A model generated the notes under the pieces. It did not search any database. It was not told the origin of the DNA and worked only from the letters and a program-made list of their open reading frames with translations. Below, in pieces: positions 12,001 through 24,145 of a DNA stretch of 64,000 nucleotides. Within the stretch, counting starts at the first letter, position 1. Every line of letters begins with the position of its first letter. The translations under genes and the position numbers were made by a program. The DNA comes from Neoscytalidium dimidiatum (lineage: Eukaryota; Ascomycota; Dothideomycetes; Botryosphaeriales; Botryosphaeriaceae), in contig CM074700.1 of NCBI GenBank assembly GCA_037367355.1, forward strand, positions 2,976,001-3,040,000. Direction: 5' to 3'.

Positions 12001-12114
12001 GAGGTCCGGGAAGAGGCTACCGCCAGCCTGCAGGTCCGGGATGGCGAAGCGAGAGGGCCGCCACAGGTCACGGACGGCGAAGGCATCGGTGTGCTCTTCG
12101 ATGTCTATGTCCAT
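9076..12114 (-). CDS. Gamma-tubulin complex component (Spc97/Spc98 family, GCP5/GCP6-like)
   Basis: Structural subunit of the gamma-tubulin ring complex that nucleates microtubules at spindle pole bodies. Two exons, 12114-11991 and 11924-9076, with a 66-bp intron (11990-11925, GTAAGT..ATAG, branch CTAAC), give 990 residues. The middle holds the conserved GRIP1-like block FIPEEDGHTLFEIGKSLRFL. The C-terminal half has the GRIP2-type helices and ends near DRLLLKLEMSGYYS, typical of the family. An acidic N terminus (MDIDIEEHTDAFAV) and a serine run (encoded near 9590-9610) are lineage-specific. Length and the degenerate N terminus favour GCP5/GCP6 over GCP2/GCP3, but this is not certain. Confidence 0.85.
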
Positions 12115-12854
12115 GATGGCATGGGTGCGATGACGCTGTGCTCGGGAGACGCGTCCCCTGGTCTGCTGTGCGCGCTGGCGCTCGGACCACTCGCCGGGTG
12201 TCTGCGTCGCGCTTTCTCCCGGGGCCTCACCACCCGTGGCTTGCTCCGTCTTGCATGTTCACCTAACCTCCATACCAGCTGCAATTGTATCATTTCCTGC
12301 AAGACTGTTTAATAAGTCAATGCTGAAACTGGTTCTTGTTAACCATTGTCATGTCTTCAACCCCATACCGTTGGAATTTCCGTGTTGCGTCTCTCACTGC
12401 ACAAGCCCTCTTTCACCGCACGGCCCGACATATCCTGAACAACTTGTGCGCATTCGCTTCCAGCAGGTTGGGGCTCTTGCATCAATCTGGTTTGGCTGCA
12501 TCAACGCATGTCAGATCAGATGGACCGTGAAGCGTCAACGGCCCTGCCATTTGAATTATGTACGCGACAGCATGTCGTATACACTCTGGCTCTTCTAGAC
12601 GAACAGAGAGATCACCAATGGACCTCACATCTGCCTGAATGTGACGTTTTGACGAACTAGGCGCGCCCTGCCAAGGTGTCGATGTCCGCCGCGATCCCAC
12701 TTTTTATCGGATTGCCCCGCACTTGGGTGGATATGGAAGGTGGGACGCGTCTCGGCCATCACTCAAGTCAGGCCGAGCCCGTCTCCATATCTTCACCTGC
12801 AGCCTAGCTGTGAGCTCTCAACACCCTCACTCTTCTACCATATCTGCCTGCATT
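12115..12854. other. Divergent promoter: gamma-tubulin complex gene and PLP enzyme gene
   Basis: 740 bp between divergent start codons. No gene, tRNA or strong repeat seen. Confidence 0.6.
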
Positions 12855-14293
12855 ATGGCCTCCACTTTCGATATCGCCAACGCCCGCTCCAAGTTTCCTG
12901 CCTTGAACCAGAAGCAGATATTCTTTGACAATGCCGGAGGAAGCCAGGTCTTAGGCGATGTCATCAAATCGTGCGTATGAAGAACTCGGCAAAATCGTCA
13001 TCGTAAGCTGACTTTCCTATAGCATTACCGATTACCTTTCCACAAACAATGTGCAGCTGGGCGCCTCGTATCCTGTTGGGACTGCCTCAACGAAACATTT
13101 CAGTGACGGCGTTGTTGCTGGAGCACAGTACATAAATGCTGAGAATGATGAAGTTGGTGCGTAGAACATATCATTTTGCCATCATCTCTATTTTTTCAGT
13201 TTTCGAACACTGTCCCCTCTTTCGTTCAAGCCTCCTTCCCATCTCCGTGCTGTCATGGAGTTCAAGTGCCACCAATATCAGAGGAGCTTCCAGACTTTAT
13301 CCTTCACCAAGAGCTAATTCATCTTAAGTGATCGGTGGATCCACCACTCAACTCTTCCGCAACCTTTCTATAGCGCTGAACTTCTCCCCTGGAGACGAGC
13401 TCGTTGTCTCCAATCTCGACCATGAAGCCAACATCGCCTCTTGGGTCGCCATCGCCAAGCAGAAGAACCTCACGCTTAAATGGTGGACTGTCCCGCCCAC
13501 CGCCAACCCTAAGCTCACCCCTGAATCCCTCAAGCCCCTCCTCTCCTCCAAAACCAAGCTCGTCACCTGCACGCACGCCTCCAACATCCTCGGCACCATC
13601 CACGACATCAAATCCCTCGCCGACGCGGTCCACACCGTCCCCGGCGCGCTCTTCTGCGTCGACGGCGTCGCCTACGCACCGCACCGCCGCATCGACGTCA
13701 AAGCCCTGAGCGTCGACTTCTACTCCTTCTCGTGGTACAAGGTCTACGGGCCGCACGTCTCGATGCTGTTCGGCTCGCGCGCCGCCCAGGCGTCCCTCAC
13801 GCCGCTCAGCCACTACTTCAACCCCACCGCCACCCTGACCGACAAGCTCGGCCTGGCCGCCTCCAACTACGAGCTCACCCAGACCCTCCCCGTCATCCTG
13901 TCCTACCTGGGCGGGCCCGACCTCGCCGCCGCCAAGCGCGTCAACGACGCCGTCGCCGCGCACGAGCACGCCCTCCAGAAGATCCTGCTCGACTACCTCG
14001 CCGCCAAGGGCGACGCCGTCACCGTCTACGGCGAGCGCGACCCGGACGCCACCAAGCGCGTGCCGACCGTCAGCTTCGGCGTCAAGGGCAAGAACGCGCG
14101 CGAGGTCGTCGAGGCCGTCGAGAAGGTGTCGGATTACGGGTTCCGGTGGGGGCACTTCTACTCGAAGAGGCTGTGCGACGAGGTGCTGCAGCTGGGCCCG
14201 GAGGGCGTGATCAGGGTGAGCATGGTGCACTACAACACCGAGGACGAGATCAAGGGGTTCGTCGAGACGTTCGATAAGGTTATCTTTGGTTGA
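12855..14293 (+). CDS. PLP-dependent class V aminotransferase, cysteine-desulfurase-like
   Basis: Three exons (12855-12970, 13023-13156, 13329-14293), introns of 52 and 172 bp, 404 residues. The N-terminal FFDNAGGSQV segment, the SNLDHEAN block, the HASNILGT segment and FCVDGVAYAPHR are typical of class V fold-type I enzymes. The PLP-binding lysine is K221 in SWYKVYGPH. This matches the stand-alone cysteine-desulfurase-like subfamily rather than mitochondrial Nfs1, which has a cysteine loop not seen here. It may act on a small amino acid or sulfur compound; the substrate is unknown. The third-position bias toward C is marked from 13,600 on. The second intron is long for this window, so an alternative acceptor is possible. 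Confidence 0.85.
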
Positions 14294-14614
14294 GGAGCGG
14301 ACCTCTGGGAGAAGAGGTTTGGATGTGCGTACATGCTTCGATGGCACAAAGAAGTGACGAATTCGGAACAAATGTCGATGAGACTACACGAAGCTGATGA
14401 AGGATAGTCGTGATATTACTCGTAGCATGCTGATGACTGTAACGTAGGTGGTTTTAGAAGAATAAAAAACAGGTATCAGTAATTACAACCAAGCCAGCCG
14501 CATTAATCGTCATCAAGAAACCCTGAAACAAACAGACTCCTTTCGTGATGAAAAAAAAAAATTCGTGTGCACAACCCTCTTTGTTGGCTTCTCCATACGA
14601 CAAGGATCCCAGCT
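14294..14614. other. Convergent 3' ends, with AATAAA at 14461
   Basis: Short region between the ends of the PLP enzyme (+) and phospholipase D (-). AATAAA at 14461-14466 on the + strand lies about 170 bp after the PLP-enzyme stop and is a plausible poly(A) signal. Confidence 0.55.
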
Positions 14615-17399
14615 TTAGGTATAAATACTCTCTGTATAAGCGTTCACCTGCAGACCCTTTTCGGCCATCTCGGCATCCTTCAGGAAGTCCAGTGGCATCC
14701 ACACCAGATGACCTTTGATCTCGTCGAGATTCTTCTTGATGTCACCGATGCGGCGATGGGGATCATAGAGGTGTCCTTGCTTGTGCTTGCTGTTGGGATT
14801 GTTCGGCGCCATTTCAGGGAGGAAGGTGGCGTAGTCATCGAAGGTTTTGACTATTGAGGTCAGTAACAGTTGCAGAATAAACGAACGATTTGGAGAAAGA
14901 GTGAAATTTCAAAGAAGTGTGGGGTTGAGATATTCGTGCCAAATGAGGGGGACATACTGCTGTCATCAGGGTCTGCATGGAAAAGATCCCTGAAAACCTC
15001 GGTGTTCTTCGACGCCCTTCCGCACCACATATCCCAAACTTCGTCACTTAGAGGGTCAGCTACGAACTGGTAGCTTGGGTCGTCGTCCTTGAGATCGTTA
15101 GGGCAGTCGCCTGGGGGCTGCGCGTTCGGATCATTCGTAGCATCGAATTCCTGAGACTCAAGGAGGCCCAGATGCTCGCGCCAGAGCATCCGACGCAGGG
15201 TTGCTGCATGATGGCCGGCTTTGTAAGGTTGACCGTCCATAGTGGAGTCGATCAAGTTCTTGTCTTCCATGACGATACTCAGTTCGGAGTCGTGGTAGCC
15301 GAGCTGAGAACGGTCATTGATGTTTGAACTGCCGCAAATAACAACCCTGTCATCCACGATCAAAAGTTTGCCGTGGATATAAAGCTCCTCCTGGACGAAG
15401 TTGGCCTTTTCCGAGTCAGGGTCTTCTGGGTCCCAAGGCTCCTCAGACACCTTCTTCCCATCTTTCATAGCGTGATGCGCAATGCTATCAACACTGATTA
15501 CATTATCCTTCAGCCCAACTTGTTCTCTCTTCTCCTCGAATCGCCTTCTCCGGTCCGCAATCTCCTGCTTTTGCTCATTGTCTGAATCGGAATCAAAGCC
15601 GCCCTCACTGCTCGAGTCACCCTTGGTACCATGCACACCGGTGGACATGATTTCATCGGCCTGGGCACGCTGCACATCCTGGTACTTAACGCCAGATTCT
15701 TCTTCCTGTCGCCTCATGGCTGGAGTAGTGTTGAGACGGTCGTAAGAGCGCAGGTTGAACACGAAGATGTACTGGCTAGGATCGAATCCTGCCTTCTTGA
15801 TCTGACCCATGATCGAGTGCTCACCGCGGTTGATTGACTTGTATTGATAGTCCATGATCGCGCGGGTGCCTGTTGCAGCATCTTGGCGAAGATCGCCAGC
15901 GAATCCTGGAATAGACGGGATGAGGATGATGACCCTGAATTTTCTGCCTTCTTGACCGGCTCTGACACATGCATCGACGATGGCTTTGCCAATTTGATTA
16001 TGGATAGGGGATTGTTCCTTTCCGGTCGCGGTGACTGCAGTTATTAGCAACAGCCGAGCGAAGCAGATGTACTAGACTTACTGAAGAACTGATTTTCGAT
16101 GTACACGAAATGTTGGGCATTCCTGATGACTTCACAGTAGGCATTCTGGATGCTATGTTCAACTAGGATTCCGCTGCTCCAATCGGCACTGCTCCTGACG
16201 ACCTGCGCATGAACAGTGCCTTGTTTGCCGTCTAGCGGCTTGGTATGTAGAGGGCTCAGCGGATGGCGGATATAATCACCTACGGGGAATTTCGGCCTTT
16301 GGACAGCAACCAAACCCTCATCTTCTCCTTCTCTCCCCTCGAGAGTAAGCCAATCGAAGCGTTTATCCCTCTTGTACTTGTCACGTTTGACAAAGTTCCA
16401 CCGAAGGACAAAATGCTCGGCGATGTCGTAGACGCAAGGCCCGATAACGCCCATGGCTACATCGTGCCACGGCATACGGCCGTAGTCAGCCTTGGAAAGC
16501 TCGTTCGACTTCCAATCATCAACGGATTGGAAATCCATGATGCGGTTGTTGTTGAAATCCTGGCCTGGGAAAATTTCGTATTGAACACCTCCAGGGTGCA
16601 CATCCGCCATCTGATGTTGCTTGTTGTCCCAACGACCAAAGCAAAGATCAAGCCCGCCAATAAAAGCCAAGTTGTAGTCGATGACAATGAATTTCTCGTG
16701 GTGAGCCCAGTAGAAAGTCATGTCGCCGGCGTTCTCGAAAATGTTGTGATCAGGATGGCGCATGACATGGATGTTGCCATGGCCGGGCTTGCCCGGAGGG
16801 CACAGATTTCTCAGAGCATGTTTGGTGTGGGCGCTGTTGCAAGTGAGGGCCTGGTTGACTTCCTTGTAAACGATAACATAGATTTGGACTCCAGCCTCGG
16901 CGCGACGCTTCAGGACCTGGTCGAGGCGCCATTCCTGATTGAAGTAGGGCGGGCGGCGGAGGAACAACTCCGGGGAGAGCCACCAGTCTTCGATGTAGAT
17001 GGTCTCCTTGGCGCGTTCTAACGCGACGGAAACAGCCCAGAAATAGTCGCGACCGTCGACGTACCACTTGATCAGGTTGCCGTCGTGCTCGGGAGCAAAG
17101 CTCTGGAAGCGGTGGCTCTCAGCGATCTTGGTGCGCTTCTCATCCGTGCGCTTTTCATGCTCCTCGTCGTGGCGGTGGTTGGGATTGATGAGATTGCCGA
17201 CCTTGCCGATCTTGTTCTTCAGGTGGGTGGCCTCAACCTTCAAGTCGTACAGGTGCGTGTTCTTGAGCTTCTCGCGCAGGCCTGGGAAGGGGTGCTTGAG
17301 GTGCTCCTTGACGCCATGCGGTTGGTGCGACTCCTTGTCGTGCTTCACGGCCTCCTTCTCAGCCGGAGTGGCGCCCGCGCCCAATGCTGGCGAGGTCAT
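14615..17399 (-). CDS. Phospholipase D (two HKD motifs)
   Basis: Hydrolyses phosphatidylcholine to phosphatidic acid and choline. Three exons (17399-16082, 16034-14958, 14850-14615) with introns of 47 bp (16081-16035) and 107 bp (14957-14851) give 876 residues. The first HKD motif is HHEKFIVID near residue 232 and the second is HGKLLIVDD near residue 658, each followed by a family-typical G/S-rich turn (AFIGGLDLCFGRWD; VVICGSSNIND). The IENQFF segment lies at the first splice junction. There is no room for N-terminal PX or PH domains, so this is the shorter fungal PLD class, not the long Spo14 type. An acidic Ser/Asp/Glu insert (about residues 560-610) precedes the second motif. It lies 431 bp downstream of the phospholipase A2 gene on the same strand. 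Confidence 0.93.
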
Positions 17400-17830
17400 G
17401 ATGCAAGCTGACGGTGGAGCGAACGAGGGGAGCGAGAGGGCGGGGCAGACGACTCAATTGCAAGCGGAGGCAGCGGGAGTGGAGGCACAGGCAGGATTTA
17501 AGGGCAGGACAAGGACACTCCTGCGCTCGTGCCGGCAGCCGTCTTCGCGCGCAAAAAAGCTGTCGCGATCCCTGCCGGGGGCCCTGCTTTGGGGCCTGCT
17601 TAGGGACAGCGTTCCTGCTTGATCCGCAGCAGCCTTGCTGCGCGCATCTTGCGGCCTGCCCCTCCGTTTGGCGCGTCGCGGGGCTGGGCGATCCGGCAAA
17701 CTCGTATGATGTCATGCCGCGTTGGCGCACCTCTATTTTCAACTCCGGCAGCTCCACCCTGGGGTATCACGCTACATCTATGTGTCGCAGGGAACATGCC
17801 GCCTGACGCCTCCCACGTCGCGACTCGCCT
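17400..17830. other. Intergenic: phospholipase D promoter and PLA2 3' flank
   Basis: About 430 bp holding both the PLA2 downstream region and the PLD upstream region. No gene or clear TATA box is seen. Confidence 0.55.
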
Positions 17831-20320
17831 TCAGCTGAACTGGTCCCCGTGGTCGCCCTCCCCTAGCTTCTTGCCAATACGCCCAGTTCGCATCTTCCAC
17901 CGCCGCCTCCGCTCCTTTTCTTCGGCCTCGCGTTCCAACCTCTTCGCCTTCTTCCGCTCGTACACGGCTCTAACCGTGCGTCGCGTCTGCTCCTTGCCCT
18001 CCTCGAAATTCGCACGAGCCAATGCCACCACCTTGTCAATGTCCTCGGGTGTATAGACGAAATTCCAAGTCGACATGAAGTCCGACTTCCGAGGATCTAC
18101 TCCTTCCACCTTTGGGTTCGCCAGGAAAGGGAAGTAGATAACTGCAATGCCTGCATCAGGTCGCATCAGTTCCCAGTCCTCTTGCACTTGTTTGGCTGTT
18201 GACGGCTCCTCCTCTGACACCCTCTGCCCTGTCGTGCCAATCCAGACATTACAATAGCCAAGGTCCTTTTGTTGCCCCTTCTTTGCTGGATGCTTTTCCT
18301 CGTCCAAAAGCTGCTTTTCTCGCGCTTCGGCAAGCTTCTTGGCGGCTTCCTCTTCAGTCCCAGCCTGAGCCGCTTCCAGCTCCTCAGTGATCTGCTCTCT
18401 TGACTCACCCGAAGGTGGCCAGCCGGCGCCGATCGGCCATCCAATGATTCCACGTTGCTTTGTGTACCCTTCTGCCACTTTGAGCCAATTGTCCGTTTTA
18501 ACATCAGCTGAGGCGTCAAAAGCGATGACAATATCTACGTCGCGGCCAGGACGGAGAAGCGGGTAGATGGGGAGGTTGTTGCTCATTCCGGAATCCATCA
18601 GTTGCAGATTGGACGTCGTGAACATGCTCTCCGGGCAAGACTGAGGCAATAGATCGCGGAGACCCAATGCGTAGTTTGGAATGACCGCAGGATCGATTGG
18701 ATGCATCTTGACAAGATCATGGTCACGCTCCATGATCATCTGGTCGATGCCCATGAATCCGGCCAAGCCTTGCATCGCGGGCCTGATTTCCTTGTAATAG
18801 TGCGACAGAGTTGCACAGAAAGCGCTGCCCCATATGCCCAAAAGCAGCGGAACACGAAGCTCTGGCAGAGCAAGTCCATTTTCTCTCCATAGACCTTTAC
18901 CATTTTCGAATTGGCGACCAATGGCCCAGGTCGGGATTCCAGCTGCGAGTTCTTCGCACCACATCTCATAAGGAGTGAACCTGGATGGTTAGTCTGCGAA
19001 CAATCAATGTGGCCGAGACTTTCAAACTCACTCAAACCACTGGAACCATGCTTCCTGTTTTTTTCGGCTCTCGTTCCTCGCTTCCTCGCTATCATTCTCG
19101 TCTGGTGGGATCTCGTGCCTAACAGCCGTATAGATTGGAAGTGGATGAGTACCGTTATCCACGAAGCGGCGCTGATTCGACAGTTTCAGATCACGCTCGT
19201 CCAGAGCAAGCTCACCCTTGGGAACCATGAGGCGAGCAGCAAGGAGAAGGCCATAGATATCCACTATACCGAATTCTGCTCCAGGCACGCCCCGGAATTT
19301 CTCAACAACACCTGTGAGAAGGAACTTGTTCGTGGGCGCACTGTTGATCATTGCCAATGCAGGGGGCGGGTAGGCAATATGAACGCCCAGGCGATGCTTC
19401 AGATGGTTGATTAGCCTCTCGTGACTCTGCCCTGCAATAGAAGAATAATAGAGTGCCTGCAGCCAGCAGCTGCCACTGACACCGGCAGTATACGTGATAC
19501 AGTCAAAAAGACCGGCCTCTTGAGCAGAGAGGTAGGACGAAGAACCAGCCACAAGTGCTCTCAATCCGCCTCCAGAGCCACACATTGCGATCGTGGGCAC
19601 GTCATCTGGATGGATGTCCTTCTCATCCAAACCAAGATACTGGGCCAGAGCGCGGCGTACATGGCGCTTGCGCTTGTGCAAGAATTCCTTTTCTTCATCG
19701 CACAGATCGCCGGAGATGCGAACGCGCGCATCCCACAGAATCTCTGGATTGAGCTCTGGATCATTTGCTTCACGCCATATCTCATCCGCCAGCGATCCAG
19801 GGGCCATTGACAGTTCAATTTGGAGTTTTGACATGAAACCGGGCAGTATTTTGACCCAGTCAGGGACCAGATAATCGGAAAGCGAGCCGCCAAATGACGA
19901 GAGGGTCTCGGGAATATTGGAGATGGACATCATGATCCCGTTCCAGGTGGTACCTGGGGTTGCCTCTTTCTCGCCCTCATCCGTCGCCATTCGAGACTGA
20001 GATGGTGGCGGCTGCTGCCCCGGCTTTCCCTCATCTTTGCCGTACTCTCCCTTCTGCCCAGTATCCTTGCTTGGACGTCGTGCTGCGATTTCCGGGGACC
20101 CTCGGGGCCATTCGGCGGACTTGGCGGGACTGTCATTGTGCAGACATCGGACGGGGATCCAGGTATAGAGTGGACGATCTGGATGACTATATGATGCGAG
20201 TCCTGCGATAGCTGAGCCGAGTGCGAGCGCGGTGGCTGTGCGCCTGAAAGAGGGCCTACGGGAGACGTTGTGGACCAGACGGATTTGTGATGCGCCAGTT
20301 CTCTTTCTGGATCCAATTAG
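17831..20320 (-). CDS. Cytosolic-type phospholipase A2 (PlaA-like), probably mitochondrial; start unresolved
   Basis: Releases fatty acids from phospholipids. Exon 20320-19032 joins 18980-17831 across a 51-bp intron (19031-18981, GTGAGT..CCAG). The catalytic plan is clear: the glycine loop GSGGGLRAL, the nucleophile serine in GVSGSCW and the aspartate in DSGMSNNLP. The lysine/glutamate-rich C terminus is charged. An open frame upstream of the methionine at 19990 reads RRPSFRRTATALALGSAIAG and onward, an arginine-rich stretch plus a hydrophobic span, like a mitochondrial intermembrane-space targeting signal, as reported for Aspergillus PlaA. That frame has no ATG before a stop near 20350, so an upstream exon is needed; the start is open. 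A shorter product from 19990 is the alternative. Confidence 0.88.
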
Positions 20321-20947
20321 CTTGGTGCAGGTCTGATGGTGCTACTTCCACCAACACTTTTCCGTAGAGTCCCGCGATCGAGAATTGTGACAATTGAGAC
20401 ATGCGAGCCATGGCGAGAGGCAAGATCGCGGGACGGATCGGGATCGAGTTATGGCATGCTCAGAGCGTGGTTGAAAAGTGTGAAGGTCGCGGACGAGGTG
20501 GCATGTCCAACGCCAGTGATAGGATCACGAGCAGCTAGCGACACGGGGCGACGGAAAAGCGAAGAAGTGCGTCGCAGCGGAAACAAGAATTGTTGAACTC
20601 GGTCATAGCTACGTCGGCGCAGGCGTTCGAGTTGGCTGCCCGCGCGCGCCAGGGCTTCCATGCCCGATCGACTAGTGCCCGCGCGCTTGGCCTCGGGCAC
20701 CCAGCACTTCGTCACCAGCTCCAGTCAGCTCCGGCTCAGGCCCCACGATGCACAAAGCGACCACCCCCCGTTAACATCACCCCCGCCCAAGTACTCCGTT
20801 GCGCTGCGCCGAATGCCCGCTATCGTCGTCCTAACCGCAACTGTTCGCTTCACTCAGTTTTTCGCCAACTCTTCGCCGCCGCCGCCGCCGTCGCAACCAT
20901 CGCCGCCATAGGGCTGAGTCCGCGCTCGTCGCGCAGCCCCCGACATC
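20321..20947. other. Divergent promoter: PLA2 and Exo70
   Basis: About 630 bp. It must contain the missing first exon of the PLA2 gene on the minus strand; one candidate ATG is at 20411-20409. GCC triplet repeats lie at 20877-20892, within the Exo70 leader. Confidence 0.5.
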
Positions 20948-23004
20948 ATGGTGGGCCTCAAGAAAGCCGCGCTCGCGGAGGAGAGCGCCGAGGTTGAGGT
21001 GCTTTTCGCAAACATGGAGAAGCTGAAGGGCTTGACGAAGAAGATTCAGGGCTCTCTGAACCGTCTGGAGACCAGCGGTAAGAGCGTCCAGGAGGCCATT
21101 GGGCCTATCTACGGAAACACGCAGAAGCTGCAGACAACGAACTCCAGTACAATTTTCCACACCCGGTTGAGCACTGCTAGGCTCGCTGACCTCTGCACAG
21201 ACGTGGACCGGATCATAGACGCTATCGAGAGGATAAGGCAACCACTCGACCAGAGAGGGCGTGAGGAGCGCATCATCAATGCTGGGTAAGTGCAATCTTA
21301 AGCTCCGTTATGCCTTCATGCGCTCACCATTCGATGCAGTCCTAAGAAAGCTGGCCTTCAGGACTTCATCGCCTCGCTGGATCGTACCACGCAGGCACTT
21401 GGCGACCTCAAACTTTCGAACCTCCGTTCAAACCAGCAGGCCATCGCAGAGCTGAACTCTCTGCTGAAAAGAGGGACGAAACAACTAGAAGATGTTTTCC
21501 GAGAAATCCTTCGGGAAGATGCCCGACCCGTTGAACCGTTACACTATATCACAAAGCGTTGGTGTTATGCTGTTCCCGGGCTGGTCTGTTACTTTTACTG
21601 ACCCCTGAGCTAGAGCTGCCGTTTCCCACGTTAACCCAAGAAAAGACTTCGAAATTGAGAACCATCAACTCACACATGGTCGCATCGGTTGCCCAAATGT
21701 CTCAGGGTGATGTTCGCGACACGCCTTCCGCGAAAATCTACGCCGAAGTGCGTGGGGAGTATATAACTAATACTTTGCGCAATCTGGCGGCGGCCTGCAT
21801 CAACACTGCGAGGAAGACGACCGCCGATGCAATTTATCGCCAAGGGACTAATGGCATTGGGACGTATGCTTCCGGATTGGAAGGCCTCTTCATTGCTGAG
21901 TACGAGAACGTCTGTCCAATCTTTCCACGAGAGGACTGGGCGCGCGTCTACGCTCAGACATGTCAGATGGCACTCAATGAATTCGCGAAGACGCTGAGAG
22001 AGTTGAACAACCACGTCAAGACCAACTTGACTACCGACTGCTTCCTGGCATATGAGATCATCGACATCGTCTCTAATCTGTCGTTGCGTCTAGAGAAGCA
22101 GACCGGCGAACTAAAGCGCCCAATTGCTGACTCGGTGAAACCTATCCGCGAAACTGCCAAGTCCTCGCTGCGGACACTGCTAGAAGAGACGCGGAACAAA
22201 GTGGCAACGCTTATCGCTATCCCAATTGACGGTGGCGCATCTAATACGACCAACGAGATGATGGCACGCTTGCAGCAGATGACGAACTACCTCAATCCGC
22301 TTTCTTCGATTCTGATCTCCCTTGGTGAAGGTGGCTGGTCGACAGCTTCGGCGTCGTCGTCGACGACATCTCTCAACAAGTCGTTTGATGTAGGAGCTGA
22401 CGGACGGCAACTCTTCGCCCACTATGCCACGGAGATGATCGAGACACAGCTGAAGGAGCTCGATGCCAAGGGCCGCATGCTCCACAAAGGCAGGGCATTG
22501 CAAGGCGTCTTCATTGCCAATAACGTGGCCATTATCGACAGAATGATCCGGTCATCAGAGCTTGCTTCTTTGTTGGGTAGCGCGGCAAAGATGATAGAGA
22601 CGTGGCGCAAGCGAGCCACGCAAATGTATTTGGACGCGTGGAAGGAGCCTTCCGGATGTCTCCTCGACGTCCAGTATACGAACCGTGGCGGCCGGCCCCA
22701 CTCTGGAGGTGCGGGGTCTGTCGATTCAGCAGCCGTGGTCAAGAACCTCAGCTCCAAGGATAAGGACAACGTCAAGGAGAAGTGGAAGAACTTCAATACG
22801 TCGTTCGACGACCTCATCGCCAAGCACAAGAGCTACGCTATGGAGAAGGAAGTCAAGGCGCATCTAGCGCGCGAGGTGCAGACGATGATCGAGCCGCTAT
22901 ACGGGCGTTTCTGGGACCGGTATCACGAGATCGACAAGGGCAAGGGCAAGTACGTCAAATACGACAAGTCGCAGCTGGCAGCGACATTGGCGAGTCTGGC
23001 ATGA
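20948..23004 (+). CDS. EXO70: Exocyst complex subunit Exo70
   Basis: Peripheral subunit of the exocyst that tethers secretory vesicles at the plasma membrane, important at hyphal tips. Four exons (20948-21146, 21201-21285, 21340-21557, 21614-23004) with introns of 54, 54 and 56 bp give 630 residues, the usual length. The N-terminal coiled-coil region ([20 protein letters not shown]) and the central helical rods are present. The C terminus carries the conserved basic patch [14 protein letters not shown] that contacts PI(4,5)P2 in the family. The third junction was set to read HYITKQLPFPTL. Nothing is missing. Confidence 0.95.
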
Positions 23005-24145
23005 GGGGACAAAGCGGGGTTGTGCAGCTTGTTTGTTCTGGGTATACCCTCGTGTAGTTATGGCGTACGGATGTTCAGCGGGCAACAATGTCGCGGGCAC
23101 GGGCTGGGTACAATAATAGATGGTACATGTATGTAATTCCGCGATCCTGCTGGCGCTGTCGTGAATCCGCCCATGCCCGATGCTGTTTCTACCGCGACGA
23201 GAGGATACAGAGGCATTGGGGCCTAAATGCGCAAGAAGGGAAGGCGCGTGTACATCCAAATGAATGCTTCAAGCCTCGGTGGCAGGACTGCCTGCTGCAG
23301 TGCCAGGTGAGCTGCCCTGCAATGCTTGTTTCGCGGATTCACAAGACTCGAGGGCTTAGAGCCTCAGGCAACAACGCCATCCGGAGAATTGACGCGGTCG
23401 TGATACGTGAGCGGGCAGGCGCGAGCGAGCTGTTCCCGGACGGGCACACGTGATTGGCGGGCGCGCAGGTGTCGTGGCACGACTGCGACGACGCGATAGG
23501 CAATTTCCCCTGCGGACGGGCTGGCGGGCGGCGCAGCGGGCAAGGGAGCTGCGACCGCGACTGCCGGCAGGCTGGCAGGGCGTGACCGTGACCGAAACTT
23601 TGCTGCTGCACCCGCCCGCCCCGGCTTGCACATAATCTCAACCTCGCGGCGTGCGGCTCTCACTCTTCACAGCTGTCGTTGTTTGGCTCGACTCTGCGCG
23701 CGGACGCCGCTGCTCAACGCTCGTCCCCCGTTATTTGACCCCGGCGACGCCAAGACCAATCAAGTTAATCCCTGCCCCAAGGACCCCTTTCCACGATCAG
23801 ACTTTCAGAACTACACCTGCCCCCAGCCCGCCCAGCCAGCACCCAACCAAGCAGCAGTGGTCGGCGACTGTTGACAGCTCCTCTGCCTCGTCTCGCCGTC
23901 CTCTGGCATTGTCTCCTCCCTCCGCTTAGCATAGCTAGACTGACTGGTATGTTTGCGCGCTCTGCTCCCCCCGTCTGCCACCGACGCTCCGAGGCTTGTC
24001 TCCGCTCGAGCGCCGTCCACTGGCTTCTGACCAATTCTCCGCCCAACTCACCCGGAGTCGCTGCTTCCGCGTACTGATGCTGGGCCCTTCTCAACAGTAG
24101 TCTCTCGTTTCGAAGTCCATCGTCAACGTCTACCTCCACGTCGCC
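23005..24145. other. Intergenic: Exo70 3' flank and septin promoter/leader
   Basis: 1.1 kb with no supported gene. The part from about 23,640 to the septin ATG is C/T-rich on the + strand, as expected for a highly expressed fungal gene leader. Confidence 0.6.

Noticed and set aside
13319..14371. 350-codon frame antisense to the PLP enzyme
   Set aside because: Mirror of the strong third-position C bias of the real gene; Val/Gly/Asp-rich shadow.
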